A stretch of 36,307 nucleotides of DNA, from NCBI RefSeq assembly GCF_030654605.1, contig NZ_JAURXB010000011.1:1-36307 (forward strand), read 5' to 3'. Each line of letters opens with the position of its first letter. Positions within the stretch are counted from its first letter, which is position 1. The stretch comes from Bradyrhizobium sp. (GTDB lineage Bacteria > Pseudomonadota > Alphaproteobacteria > Rhizobiales > Xanthobacteraceae). The position numbers and the translations under genes were made by a program. Positions 25,488 to 33,861 of the stretch are shown here, piece after piece. Below the pieces are notes generated by a model. That model saw only the letters and a program-made list of their open reading frames with translations. It had not been told where the DNA came from and did not search any database.

Positions 25488-25979
25488 ATGCCCAGCTACC
25501 ATTTCGTTCGGGTAATGAGCCTCGCCGCGACGATACTTCTGGCTCCCGCGTATGCGTCGGCTCAGCAGCCGCCTCCGGGCGTCCAGGCCGGCATGCTGAC
25601 CTGTAACCTTGCTCCGAGCATCGGTCTGATTGTCGCCGAGAGCCAGCGGATGAGTTGCAGATATGCGCCCAACGGGCCGTATCCCCCCCAGAACTATAAC
25701 GGAGTGATGAATACCGTCGGGCTCGAACTCGGGATTACCGCGGGCGGGGTAATGGCGTGGGGCGTGTTTGCTCCGACTCAGGGGACGCCGATCGGGGCGC
25801 TGGCGGGCGAGTATTTCGGCGCCAGCGGCGACATCGCGGTCGGAGTAGGGGTCGGAGCCAACGTTTTGTTTGGCGGCTCCAATCGCACGATTGCCCTGCA
25901 ACCATTATCGGTCGAGGGGCAGGCCGGTTTGAACGTGTCGCTCGGCGTGTCGGGTCTGACGCTGGCTTTGGCGCCCTGA
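25488..25979 (+). CDS. DUF992 family secreted protein, 163 aa
   Basis: The signal peptide covers about residues 1-26 (SLAATILLAPAYASAQ). The mature protein has the DUF992 pattern: GVQAGMLTCNLAPSIGLIVA, a second Cys in RMSCRYAPNG, then GGVMAWGVFAPTQ, GALAGEYFGASGDIAVGVGV and IALQPLSVEGQAGLNVSLGV. The two Cys are conserved and may form a disulfide. The family is restricted mainly to alphaproteobacteria and its function is unknown. The gene stops five bases before the TAXI gene, so the two are very likely co-transcribed from the promoter marked by element 3. Confidence 0.85.
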   Translation: MPSYHFVRVMSLAATILLAPAYASAQQPPPGVQAGMLTCNLAPSIGLIVAESQRMSCRYAPNGPYPPQNYNGVMNTVGLELGITAGGVMAWGVFAPTQGTPIGALAGEYFGASGDIAVGVGVGANVLFGGSNRTIALQPLSVEGQAGLNVSLGVSGLTLALAP

Positions 25980-25984
25980 ACCCG

Positions 25985-27331
25985 ATGGCCAGTCCAGCGA
26001 TAACCCTGTGGCCGCGATGGCTGAGGCTAACGATAGTTGGAGTCGCTACCGCAGCAATCATAAGCGGCGGCTGGCTGTCCTATCGCTACTTCGCCAAACC
26101 AGTTGTTTTGACCGTGGCGGTCGGCTCGGCTGACGGAGAGGCCTTGTCGTTGATCTCCGCAGTGGCGGCGCGCTTGACGACGTCGAATGCCCACGTCCGG
26201 TTGAAGGTAGTAGACACCAATACATCGGCCAAGGCATCGGAACTGCTGGCGGCGCACAAGGCCGATCTCGCCGTCGTTCGCGGCGATACTGGTGGCTTGG
26301 GAGATGCCAGAAGCGTGTTGCTCCTGACCCATGGCGTGGTTCTGCTCATGACGCCTTCGACGGTGAGCGGCGATAGTCTTGGCGACCTTCGCAACACAAA
26401 GATCGGGGTCATTGGAGGGCCCATCAACCGGCCGGCGGTCGAAGCCCTGAAGCAAGTGTACCAGTTTGACCGCGCCAAGATCGAATTCCAGGACGTCGCC
26501 ATCGCGGACGCGACGGCGGCGCTGTCGTCGGGACAGGTTCATGCGTTGCTTGCGGTCGTTCCGCTGACCGAGAAATACCTGGCAAAGGTCAGGCAACTCT
26601 TTCAGAAGGCCGGTGCCAAGGGGTCGGGGCCAAAGCTCATTGAAATCGAATCGGCCGGCGCCGTCGCCAATATCGCGCGATATTACGAGAGCTACGACAT
26701 CCCGAAGGGGACCTTGCGGGGAGCGCCGCCGGCTCCATCCGACGATCTGACGTCACTGCGCGTGTCATACTTTCTTGTCGCCAACAAATCGGTAAGTGCC
26801 GAGGATATTACGGACCTGACGCAATCCCTGGTCGACGTCCGACGGGACCTGTTGTCGCAATACCCGATATTGGCACAGGCCGCTGCGCCGAGTACCGACG
26901 CCAATGCACTGATTCCGATCCATCCGGGCGCAGCGACCTACTACAACGGAAACCAGCAGAGCTTCCTCGATAAATACGACGACAAGCTCTATTACGGGTC
27001 GCTTCTGCTGGGATCGCTGATCTCGATCGTCATTGCTGCATGGCGCTTTGCCGGCTCCGGCAATGGATCGCAAAGCATGGTCGAACCGCTCTACGAGTTG
27101 GGCAATGAGATCAAGGGCGCCAAAAGCGAGGCGGAACTGGACAAAGTCGAAAAACGCATCGATGACATGCTGAAGGCCGAGCTCGCCAGGAACGCGAGCG
27201 GCGAGGGCGCCGACAGTAACGATATGGCCGCGCTCGGTCTGGCAGCCCACAGGCTTCAACACCTGATGAACCATCGCCGGACCCTGCTCCGCAGTGCATC
27301 AGCCGCCCGGGAGCCCGTGGCCGCCCAATGA
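25985..27331 (+). CDS. TAXI-family TRAP solute receptor, membrane-anchored
   Basis: The 448-residue product has an N-terminal membrane anchor (residues 13-32) and a periplasmic TAXI domain: VLTVAVGSADGEALSLISAV, KADLAVVRGDTGGLGDARSV, SGDSLGDLRNTKIGVIGGP and RYYESYDIPKGTLRGAPPAP. A second membrane helix lies near residues 335-356 (YYGSLLLGSLISIVIAAWRF). A cytoplasmic tail with helical, charged sequence (SEAELDKVEKRIDDMLKAEL) follows. Classical TAXI receptors are free periplasmic proteins working with a fused TRAP permease; here both ends are anchored and no permease gene is in the window. That suggests a sensory or scaffold role, which is an inference. It is five bases after the DUF992 gene and convergent with the LssY_C gene. 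Confidence 0.85.
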   Translation: MASPAITLWPRWLRLTIVGVATAAIISGGWLSYRYFAKPVVLTVAVGSADGEALSLISAVAARLTTSNAHVRLKVVDTNTSAKASELLAAHKADLAVVRGDTGGLGDARSVLLLTHGVVLLMTPSTVSGDSLGDLRNTKIGVIGGPINRPAVEALKQVYQFDRAKIEFQDVAIADATAALSSGQVHALLAVVPLTEKYLAKVRQLFQKAGAKGSGPKLIEIESAGAVANIARYYESYDIPKGTLRGAPPAPSDDLTSLRVSYFLVANKSVSAEDITDLTQSLVDVRRDLLSQYPILAQAAAPSTDANALIPIHPGAATYYNGNQQSFLDKYDDKLYYGSLLLGSLISIVIAAWRFAGSGNGSQSMVEPLYELGNEIKGAKSEAELDKVEKRIDDMLKAELARNASGEGADSNDMAALGLAAHRLQHLMNHRRTLLRSASAAREPVAAQ

Positions 27332-27363
27332 TACCTTGCCAGTAAAACGCCGACAGAAAGCTG

Positions 27364-28179
27364 TCAATCGGCGGAAGCGCGCCAGGAAAACACCGCATCC
27401 TTTATTTGAATCAATGCTGGCGCCGGCTGTATCCCTGCGATTTTGTCAGATTTCTCACCGCGTCGAACAAGCCGCGCCAGCCAGATCTCGCCATCCGAGT
27501 AATAGGGGTCGCCCTCGCCATTTCGCCCGTTCAGGGTGGGGCCTATCCCCCTTGCTTGATAAATGCGCGTCACTGTCTGCGCCTGGTTCAGGTCGCTAAT
27601 AAGCCGGTCGCGTTCTTCATCCACATTCGGGGCGATCTTGTGCGTAACCTGGCCGGTGTCGCGGCTAAGGGTGACCCCGCTGTCGAAAGTGGCCGATCCA
27701 AGCCAGACGGGAGCCGCCTCCGCTCCGTTTGAAAGGACCAGCCATAGCCGGACGTGCTGCCGCCGGTCGGCGCTCCTGCCATGCGGTTTTTCAAAGGCCA
27801 GATCTTCGCGGCGTCCGTCGAAGAAGAGCGGGCTGACCGGCGCGTCCTTGTAAGGCCTATCGAGAAGGACGCTGCCGACGATTTCCATGCTCGTCCGCAA
27901 CGTAATCGGATCTGCAGGATACCACCCTGCCACATGAAACGCAGAGACGACGTCTTCGCGGGTTCCGATTAGGCCGACGTTGATGGGATCGCCCGCGATG
28001 CCTTGCGCTGTCGCGGTCAGCATAGTCCGCTTTGAGAGACCGGGTTCGTTCTCGATGCGTGACCATGTAGCCGGCAAGATCAGGTAGCTGACGGCGAGGT
28101 AACAAAGGATTACCGCCAAAAGAACCGCGGTGTACCGATGTCGAAATCCCATACCAATAGTCACTGGTCTACTCCGCAT
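27364..28179 (-). CDS. LssY C-terminal domain protein
   Basis: One N-terminal membrane helix (YTAVLLAVILCYLAVSYLIL) is followed by a periplasmic LssY_C domain with PINVGLIGTREDVVSAFHVA, GWYPADPITLRTSMEIVGS, DLAFEKPHGRSADRRQHVRL and VTHKIAPNVDEERDRLISDL. The domain was named after a Legionella secretion-linked protein; its biochemical role is unknown. Starts at 28182 (GTG), 28179 (ATG) and 28152 (ATG) are possible, none with a good ribosome binding site. It lies about 55 bp after the SphA-like gene in the same direction, so both are probably transcribed from the element upstream of that gene. Confidence 0.8.
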   Translation of the reverse strand: MRSRPVTIGMGFRHRYTAVLLAVILCYLAVSYLILPATWSRIENEPGLSKRTMLTATAQGIAGDPINVGLIGTREDVVSAFHVAGWYPADPITLRTSMEIVGSVLLDRPYKDAPVSPLFFDGRREDLAFEKPHGRSADRRQHVRLWLVLSNGAEAAPVWLGSATFDSGVTLSRDTGQVTHKIAPNVDEERDRLISDLNQAQTVTRIYQARGIGPTLNGRNGEGDPYYSDGEIWLARLVRRGEKSDKIAGIQPAPALIQIKDAVFSWRASAD

Positions 28180-28235
28180 CACAGCGGGCTTGCCGCAAGC
28201 GGGAGATCACCCGATTCCTGCTTGGGCCGATGCCC

Positions 28236-29312
28236 TTACTTGTTCACCATCCGCCGCGTCGGCGTCACGGTGCTGGTCGGCGCCATCGGCGAGATCGAGA
28301 ACGTCACCCAGGTATTCCATCCCGAAGGCCGGTTCTCGGCAGCGAATTCGCCATATCCTTTCAAATTGAGATATCCCTGCATATCTCCAACCGGAAACAG
28401 AAACCCGATTTGCGGTCCAATTCCGGCAACGCGGGACCGGAATCCGCCAAGGATGGGGTTTTGACCGAAGTCGTCGGTGATCTGCTGATAGGCGTATCCG
28501 ACGAAGCCGACGAAAACCTGTTTTGAGAGGAACTGGGAGACGCCCCAGTCAAGGTGGAAATCGATGCCGTTCTGATATTGCGTATCCTGGTTCTTGAAGT
28601 TGTAGGTAAAGCCCGCGACGGCCGAAAACTCTTGCCCTGCCGCCGGATTGAAAAAGGTGTATCCGCCGCCGCCATCGATTGCGCCGTGACCGATACCGAG
28701 ATTGGAGAGGCGATTGGGATCGTAGGCGCCAACCGGGATGTCTCCGGTCACGTAGGTCATGAAATTATGCACGCCGGCGTTCCACTTCAGCGTGGCCTGC
28801 GGATACAGGTCTCCAACCGACGTAAGCGAATCCGCGATGCTTCCCGTCCGTGTCGTCACAAGGGGGCCGACCGCTGTCGTGAGTGTGCCGTCGATGCCGG
28901 TGCTGGCTCGACCGAACAGGCCGGTAACACCTATGGCCAGTTGTCCACCCAGCACGGGTGTAGCGAACGTGTATGTCGGATTAAGCAGCACGAGGTCGGC
29001 CTGAGCATTAAGACTTGCATTCAGGCCGACGTTGACGTTCGCGGGAATCCTGCCGATCTGGATCTGCTTTGCGGCCGCAACACCTCCTGATGCTCCGACC
29101 GAGGTATGATAGTAGACTTCGGCCCAAGACCATCCCGGCACCTGAGGGGTCGCAGCCAGACTGCCGAACCGCCCAGGTAGCCAGTATGACACACCGCTTT
29201 CGTCCGCATAGCCCGCGCCAGACAACGAGCCAAATAACAACATGGCCAGGCCGGCGGAGTGCGCGAGTCGATGGGTAGAGGCCTGTTTGGGGAGATAGCT
29301 CGTCATCTGCAT
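28236..29312 (-). CDS. SphA / Phenol_MetA_deg family outer-membrane protein
   Basis: The 358-residue product has a signal peptide (about residues 1-34, ending LFGSLSGAGYA). The rest consists of alternating amphipathic strands typical of an outer-membrane beta barrel, such as LKWNAGVHNFMTYVTGDIPV, FSAVAGFTYNFKNQDTQYQN and VFVGFVGYAYQQITDDFG. The pattern PVGAYDPNRLSNLGIGHGAI and the GGYTFFNP motif match the Phenol_MetA_deg / SphA group, linked elsewhere with uptake of hydrophobic or aromatic compounds. Transport of such compounds is an inference. The ATG at 29312 has GAGAG upstream; another ATG two codons later is possible. A TTTTGCATAG element ends 59 bp upstream, and the LssY_C gene follows. 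Confidence 0.82.
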   Translation of the reverse strand: MQMTSYLPKQASTHRLAHSAGLAMLLFGSLSGAGYADESGVSYWLPGRFGSLAATPQVPGWSWAEVYYHTSVGASGGVAAAKQIQIGRIPANVNVGLNASLNAQADLVLLNPTYTFATPVLGGQLAIGVTGLFGRASTGIDGTLTTAVGPLVTTRTGSIADSLTSVGDLYPQATLKWNAGVHNFMTYVTGDIPVGAYDPNRLSNLGIGHGAIDGGGGYTFFNPAAGQEFSAVAGFTYNFKNQDTQYQNGIDFHLDWGVSQFLSKQVFVGFVGYAYQQITDDFGQNPILGGFRSRVAGIGPQIGFLFPVGDMQGYLNLKGYGEFAAENRPSGWNTWVTFSISPMAPTSTVTPTRRMVNK

Positions 29313-29369
29313 GTCACTCTCAGTATCGCCGTGCCCAAGGTCGCAATTGAGCATCCGAATGCTGCCAAT

Positions 29370-29385
29370 GACTATGCAAAATCGG
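29370..29385 (-). promoter_or_regulatory. TTTTGCATAG element 4 (before the SphA-like gene)
   Basis: The minus strand reads CCGATTTTGCATAGTC, identical to element 2 over 16 bases. The core ends 59 bp before the ATG at 29312. Confidence 0.65.
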
Positions 29386-29472
29386 TCGCCGATCCACCTC
29401 GCTCCCTGCCTGTGGCTCTAATGTCACGCTCAGGTTGTCGCGGCTCAGGCACAAGATGCGCCGCGCGAATTC

Positions 29473-29922
29473 TCATGCATGAAGGACGGCGTCTTTGTGA
29501 TCACCGGCCCGGACAAAATGTGCAGTTGCACACGAAGCGCGTTGCAGAGTTTGAGAGGGACTTTCGCCAAACGCTCGTCGATACTCAACCGAGAAGCGTC
29601 CCAATTCCAGGAAACCAAAGGCGGTAGCAATTTCTGTCACAGTCGAGAGGCCGCTGTCTGTGTCCATCAGCGCGCGTCTGGCCTTTGCCAATCGCAGCGA
29701 TCGAAGATACCGGCAGGGCGGAAGGCCACGGATGCTGTGAAACGCCTTGCGAAGCGTGCGCTCGCTGACGGATAGCGCGGTACAAAGAGCTGAGATATGC
29801 AGAGGCTCGTCGACTTCGGCGAGCGCCAAAACCTCAGCCCGTTCAACGAGGTCACGGCAGGGGTTAACGGGCAGGGCGCCGGGAGTTTGCGTCCCCGTAT
29901 TGACGGAGAGATAAATTGTCAT
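29473..29922 (-). CDS. Short AraC-family transcriptional regulator, 149 aa
   Basis: From MTIYLSVNTGTQTPGALPVN the product has only 149 residues. They contain two helix-turn-helix motifs of the AraC DNA-binding domain: LHISALCTALSVSERTLRKA and VTEIATAFGFLELGRFSVEY, followed by the end helix RRAFGESPSQTL. The usual N-terminal effector or dimerisation domain (about 150 residues) is absent. The frame is open further upstream but reads like non-coding sequence with many Cys. Similar short AraC proteins occur in Bradyrhizobium, so this may be a complete gene rather than a truncation. It is 160 bp beyond the SphA-like promoter and could control the neighbouring envelope genes. Confidence 0.75.
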   Translation of the reverse strand: MTIYLSVNTGTQTPGALPVNPCRDLVERAEVLALAEVDEPLHISALCTALSVSERTLRKAFHSIRGLPPCRYLRSLRLAKARRALMDTDSGLSTVTEIATAFGFLELGRFSVEYRRAFGESPSQTLQRASCATAHFVRAGDHKDAVLHA

Positions 29923-30407
29923 CGTGGCCCCGCATATCGCCAGAACACGGCAGACGTTCTGCCCGGCGCCCAAACACCACAGCTCGATATCCCGGTATAT
30001 TGCCCTTGAGGGCAACGTGTGGTCGCAGCGGAGATACAACGTGGAATTGCAGCACGGCATTTTCAGAACGGTATGCACTTTGGCTTTCCTGAGCCGAAGC
30101 CTTACAGCGCCAATTTTCGTGCCTCAGTTGGGCGGGGTCGACGGGCAGGGGAGATATGCCAGGGCCTGCCATGTTTTGATGGCGGCCGGCGCGGCATTGT
30201 CGCCAGCCCTGGTACGACGGATTTGCCAGACATTCGTCGAGCGTGCTGGATGCCGAGGCTTGGCATTTAGATAGCTGGTGAAGCCACAGTTGGAATACCC
30301 GGATAGTCATCGCCTTGGAGGCAGAATGGGAATCAGGTCGAAACCTCCGCATATACGCTTGCCGGGCGTTGCATAGTGGCTGGTTTGGCGAGCTTGCTCG
30401 CAATCAC
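29923..30407. other. Gap between the AraC gene and the response regulator gene
   Basis: About 485 bp with no credible gene. Open readings on both strands are short or irregular. A partial element, CGTTGCATAGTG at 30367-30378, resembles the TTTTGCATAG core but lacks two of the T residues and has no gene in front of it, so it is not counted. The upstream signals of the AraC gene should be in the left part. Confidence 0.45.
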
Positions 30408-31055
30408 CTATTGGGGATTTCCGGCATTCGTCGTGGCCGACGGCGCCAACAGTCCGATCCTCTCGGCGACGGAGACGGCCTCCGCAAACGTCTGAACCTG
30501 CAGCTTTTCCATCACCATATGTCGATGCGCCTTGATGGTTCGCTCGGAGGTGCCGAGCTCAAAGGCGATCTGCTTATTCATTTTGCCACGAACCATCAGC
30601 GCAAAGACCTCGCTTTCCCGGGGAGTCAAGGCCGCAATCAGGGATCTGAGCGAATTGAGCTGGTCCTGTTGCTGCTTCGTTACGGCGAAATTGGCGAGCG
30701 CGCGACCTATTGTGTCGAGCAAGGTCTCTCTGGCCACGGGTTTCAGCAGAAAATCTTCGGCGCCGGCCTTGATCGCCCGTACGCTGGTGGGAACGTCACC
30801 CCGGCCGGACATGAAGACGATCGGCCAACGCATTGACAGCTTCGCGAGTTCTTCCTGGAGCTGTAACCCGTTAACCGAGGGCATGTTCACGTCGAGCAGG
30901 ATGCAACCCGGTTTGGCATTCTCAATCGAATGCAGAAAGCAACTCGCGGAATCATAGTCCGCCACCGCATAGCCCGAGAGTTCCAGCACGCGCGAGATCG
31001 CACCCCGAAACGATGCGTCGTCGTCAACAATATGAATTACAGGCTCTGCTGTCAT
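30408..31055 (-). CDS. FixJ-type response regulator with LuxR-family DNA-binding domain
   Basis: The 215-residue product has a receiver domain with the acidic pocket (IHIVDDDASFRG, residues 8-19), the phosphorylated Asp55 in CILLDVNMPS and the Lys in DFLLKPVARE near 105. A FixJ-type LuxR C-terminal HTH follows: ALTPRESEVFALMVRGKMNK, QIAFELGTSERTIKAHRHMV. It resembles the FixJ/TmoT/TodT class, which pairs with PAS-bearing sensor kinases. No kinase gene is in the window, so its signal is unknown. The start at 31055 (MTAEPVIHIV) is preferred over an upstream in-frame start because it is the normal receiver start. It follows the HlyD gene by about 195 bp in the same direction. Confidence 0.88.
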   Translation of the reverse strand: MTAEPVIHIVDDDASFRGAISRVLELSGYAVADYDSASCFLHSIENAKPGCILLDVNMPSVNGLQLQEELAKLSMRWPIVFMSGRGDVPTSVRAIKAGAEDFLLKPVARETLLDTIGRALANFAVTKQQQDQLNSLRSLIAALTPRESEVFALMVRGKMNKQIAFELGTSERTIKAHRHMVMEKLQVQTFAEAVSVAERIGLLAPSATTNAGNPQ

Positions 31056-31250
31056 TCCGGCACTAATCTTCCACTCTACGCAGGGCCTCATTAGGCAACA
31101 TCAGGCTAGGGCAGCCTGAAGTCCTTCAAGCGTTTGGTGCCGGGAGATTAGCCGGGGCGCGCCGAAGCGGTCAACGCGAAGGGCGATCCGCTGCGGGGGG
31201 CCAATATGCAGTTTGTGCCAAGCGTCCTTACCTCAACATCTTTATTGCGG

Positions 31251-32360
31251 TCAGAGGTAAGCCGTATACGAGCTGACCCAGACCAGAATGGACGCAAGCA
31301 GGCCAATAACGCCTGCATTTGCGGCGAATGCGGTGGCGCTGCCGGACATGCCCAGGCGGAGCGAGTCGCGGCTCATTTCCTCCGGAATGGAAATCACCGC
31401 CGGGAAAGCCGACGCGCCACCGATCGCATTGGTCCGCGCCAGCGTTCCGGATGCAGCAATCTGTCCCTGACCTATCCCTTTTGGAATGTCGATGATTTTG
31501 GCGTGATAGACTCGGCCTGGAACATTATCGAACACGATATTGACGGGGACGCCGGCCTTGACGGTCTGAAAGCCGTTCTGCGAAAACATCCCAACAATCG
31601 TAATCTCATTTTCGACGATAAACGACATAACTGATCGCAATTGGGAGGCGCGATCGCCCACGGTCAGGGCCACTGCCGTTGCGTAGCCGTTGGCAGGGGC
31701 GCGGATTGTGGTTTGCGCCAACTCCCAGACGGCGTTCTCCAGTTGCGCCTGCATTTGTGCAACGGTCGTGTTCACTCCGCCGATCTCGGAATTCAGGGCC
31801 AGTTTGGCACTTTGCTGGGTTGCCTTGGCGACATTGAGTTGCGCCCCAACCGTCTCGAACTGCACCTGGGTATCCTGCTCCTTGAACTCGGTGTTGGATC
31901 CGCTGGCGTACAGCTTCTGGATATCGTCCAGGCGTTTCGCGTTGTATTTGTACTGGGCCTCGAGCCCGGCAACGTTCGCGGTCGCTTGATCGTAATTTGC
32001 TTTCAATATTTGTGTCTGCTGTTTCGCTGCGGCGAGCGACGCCTGCAGTTGTGCCACTTTGTACTGGAATGGCGCCGGATCGAGTTGAAACAGGATATCA
32101 CCCGACTTCACGGGGACGTTCGGCTTTACCGGGATGGCGATCACCTGACCGGTTACGTTCGGCGTCACTTCGATCACCCGGCCAGCGACGGTGACCCTTC
32201 CTGAGGGCGTCAAATTATTGAACAGCGCGAGGAATGTCGCGAGAATGAACGCGCCGACAAGTATCGAAATTGTCCCGGACAGCCAACTCCAGCGCACGAG
32301 CTTGAACCTCGAGAATACGGCCCACATCGCAGCGACATAAAGGCACAGGATAATGACCAT
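31251..32360 (-). CDS. HlyD-family membrane fusion protein, YibH-like
   Basis: The 369-residue product starts with two closely spaced hydrophobic segments (MVIILCLYVAAMWAVFSRF and LSGTISILVGAFILATFLAL). The periplasmic adaptor part has GRVIEVTPNVTGQVIAIPV and VKSGDILFQLDPAPF (first lipoyl half), a coiled-coil hairpin of about residues 110-215 rich in Ala, Gln and Leu, and TTIRAPANGYATAV (second lipoyl half). A C-terminal membrane segment ends it (AGVIGLLASILVWVSSYTAY). Such proteins bridge an inner-membrane pump to an outer-membrane channel; no partner pump gene is nearby. The ATG at 32360 is chosen because upstream in-frame sequence lacks coding character and includes the promoter element. 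Confidence 0.85.
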   Translation of the reverse strand: MVIILCLYVAAMWAVFSRFKLVRWSWLSGTISILVGAFILATFLALFNNLTPSGRVTVAGRVIEVTPNVTGQVIAIPVKPNVPVKSGDILFQLDPAPFQYKVAQLQASLAAAKQQTQILKANYDQATANVAGLEAQYKYNAKRLDDIQKLYASGSNTEFKEQDTQVQFETVGAQLNVAKATQQSAKLALNSEIGGVNTTVAQMQAQLENAVWELAQTTIRAPANGYATAVALTVGDRASQLRSVMSFIVENEITIVGMFSQNGFQTVKAGVPVNIVFDNVPGRVYHAKIIDIPKGIGQGQIAASGTLARTNAIGGASAFPAVISIPEEMSRDSLRLGMSGSATAFAANAGVIGLLASILVWVSSYTAYL

Positions 32361-32419
32361 GGCGGAATCCCATCGTTCGGGTACGAGATCGCCATTAGCC
32401 GGCAATCGATCAATGCGCG

Positions 32420-32433
32420 CTATGCAAAATCGG
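32420..32433 (-). promoter_or_regulatory. TTTTGCATAG element 5 (before the HlyD-type gene)
   Basis: The minus strand reads CCGATTTTGCATAG. The core ends 59 bp before the ATG at 32360. It forms a back-to-back pair with element 6 within 65 bp, serving divergent genes. Confidence 0.65.
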
Positions 32434-32468
32434 CGCGATGAAAATCTTCGTACCGAACTGTCGCCGGT

Positions 32469-32484
32469 CGGTTTTTGCATAGTC
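32469..32484 (+). promoter_or_regulatory. TTTTGCATAG element 6 (before DUF2092)
   Basis: The sequence is CGGTTTTTGCATAGTC, with 80 bp between the core and the ATG at 32563. It shares GGTCGGTTTTTGCATAGTC-like sequence with element 8. Confidence 0.65.
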
Positions 32485-32562
32485 GATGCAGCGTGACTTC
32501 TCCATGGTGGCCGGCGAGCGAGACCATTCGCCGGAATCATCGTGATTAGCAAGGAGAGCGTT

Positions 32563-33363
32563 ATGAGGCAGGCGTCGATATGCAAAGCCGGGGCGCTTAG
32601 CCTTGGCGCGGCCGGGCTGGCGCTGGCCCTGGTTGTTTCGAGCATACCACATGCACATGCTCAGGAAGATGGCGCCAGTAAAATTCTCAAGGCCATGTCG
32701 GACTATGTGGCGAGCCAGAAGACCATTTCGGTTACCTACGACTCCGACATCGAAGTCGTCACCTCCACCTTGCAGAAGATTCAGTTCACCAGTTCGGGAC
32801 AGGTGCAACTGAGCCGTCCGGACAAGCTCCGCGCCACGCGCACGGGCGGCTATCGGGACGTCGAAGTCGTGTTCGATGGCAAGCTGGTCACCGTGAACGA
32901 CAAGGATACGAAGAACTACGCCCAGATCGATGCCGGAGGGACCGCCGATCAACTGATCGACGTGCTGCGCGAAAAGAACGGCGTCGTGGCCCCCGGTGCA
33001 GACCTCCTGCTGCCGAACGTGTTCGATGTGATGATGGCGGATGTTGTCGAAGGCGCCGTGATCGGAAAGGGCGTCATCGACGGCGTCGAATGCGACCATT
33101 TGGCATTCCGCAACGTCGAGACCGATTGGCAGATCTGGATCGAGTCCGGCGCCAGGCCCATCCCGCGTAAATATGTGATCACCAGCAAGGGCGTCGGCGA
33201 AGCGCCGCAATACACCCTGCGCATCAAAGAATGGAAGACAGATCTGCCGGCGGACGCGTTTGCCTTCAGGCCAGAACAGTCGGCCAAGAAGCTGGCGCTG
33301 GGTGAACTCGGCGACATCGACGAAGTGCCGTACGGCGTCGCCAACACAGGAGCCAAGAAATGA
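32563..33363 (+). CDS. DUF2092 family exported protein, 266 aa
   Basis: The signal peptide is residues 1-34 (GALSLGAAGLALALVVSS, ending HAHAQ). The mature protein has the DUF2092 pattern: ILKAMSDYVASQKTISVTYD, LQKIQFTSSGQVQLSRPDKL, GYRDVEVVFDGKLVTVNDKD and a later GVECDHLAFRNVETDWQIWI with PIPRKYVITSK. This fold resembles LolA-like lipoprotein carriers, so a role in moving lipids or lipoproteins in the periplasm is possible but not shown. The ATG at 32563 has AAGGAG six bases upstream; a GTG seven codons earlier is less likely. The stop overlaps the next gene's ATG (ATGA), so the two are co-translated. Confidence 0.85.
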   Translation: MRQASICKAGALSLGAAGLALALVVSSIPHAHAQEDGASKILKAMSDYVASQKTISVTYDSDIEVVTSTLQKIQFTSSGQVQLSRPDKLRATRTGGYRDVEVVFDGKLVTVNDKDTKNYAQIDAGGTADQLIDVLREKNGVVAPGADLLLPNVFDVMMADVVEGAVIGKGVIDGVECDHLAFRNVETDWQIWIESGARPIPRKYVITSKGVGEAPQYTLRIKEWKTDLPADAFAFRPEQSAKKLALGELGDIDEVPYGVANTGAKK

Positions 33364-33683
33364 TCCGCATATCGAAAATTCTCGTTCGTCTCTCGACTGT
33401 CGCGATCGTCGGCGCGGCGGTGCTGTTGTGGAACGGGCAGTCACCGCTGGATTCGAGCGCAGCCCTGGTCTCATCGGCCGAGGCGAGAATCGGGCGACCG
33501 CTTACGCCGATGAGCTATGCCGGCGTGGCCCGCCGAACGACGCGCCGCGCCGTTGCGGTGGGCGCGGCGGCGGCGGGAGCTGCCTATGTGGCGCCGGTCG
33601 TGGTGGCGCCTGTGCCGGTTGTTCCGGGGCGTTGCGTGCAGGCCGTCGATCCCTACGGGCGCATTTACACGCGCTGCTATTAG
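33360..33683 (+). CDS. Small exported protein with TPMSYAGVARRT cassette, 107 aa
   Basis: The product has an N-terminal signal or anchor (ILVRLSTVAIVGAAVLLW), a short spacer, and then IGRPLTPMSYAGVARRT followed by a basic and then Ala/Val/Pro-rich segment (RRAVAVGAAAAGAAYVAPVV) and an end with two Cys (RCVQAVDPYGRIYTRCY). The central cassette returns in the 229-residue product at 35545. It is translationally coupled to the DUF2092 gene by a 4-bp overlap. The function is unknown; the Ala/Val stretch after the basic residues could be a membrane-inserting helix. Confidence 0.75.
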   Translation: MIRISKILVRLSTVAIVGAAVLLWNGQSPLDSSAALVSSAEARIGRPLTPMSYAGVARRTTRRAVAVGAAAAGAAYVAPVVVAPVPVVPGRCVQAVDPYGRIYTRCY

Positions 33684-33764
33684 GGCTGGCGCGGGGCGGC
33701 GCGTGTAGTCAGCCGCGATCGACCAATATGTGCGAAGGGTGAACATACAGGCGAGACAGGATTG

Positions 33765-33780
33765 CCCGTTTTGCATAGCC
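33765..33780 (+). promoter_or_regulatory. TTTTGCATAG element 7 (before DUF1254)
   Basis: The sequence is CCCGTTTTGCATAGCC. The core ends 83 bp before the ATG at 33862. Confidence 0.6.
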
Positions 33781-33861
33781 AGCCGTCGCACAGAGCGCCA
33801 AACATTTACCCGTTAACAAACTCGCTTGACCGCAAGCTGCGAACCGAAAGGAATTTTTCTG

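Noticed and set aside
30367..30378. CGTTGCATAGTG as a ninth TTTTGCATAG element
   Set aside because: It lacks part of the T-run and has no start codon at the proper distance in its direction.
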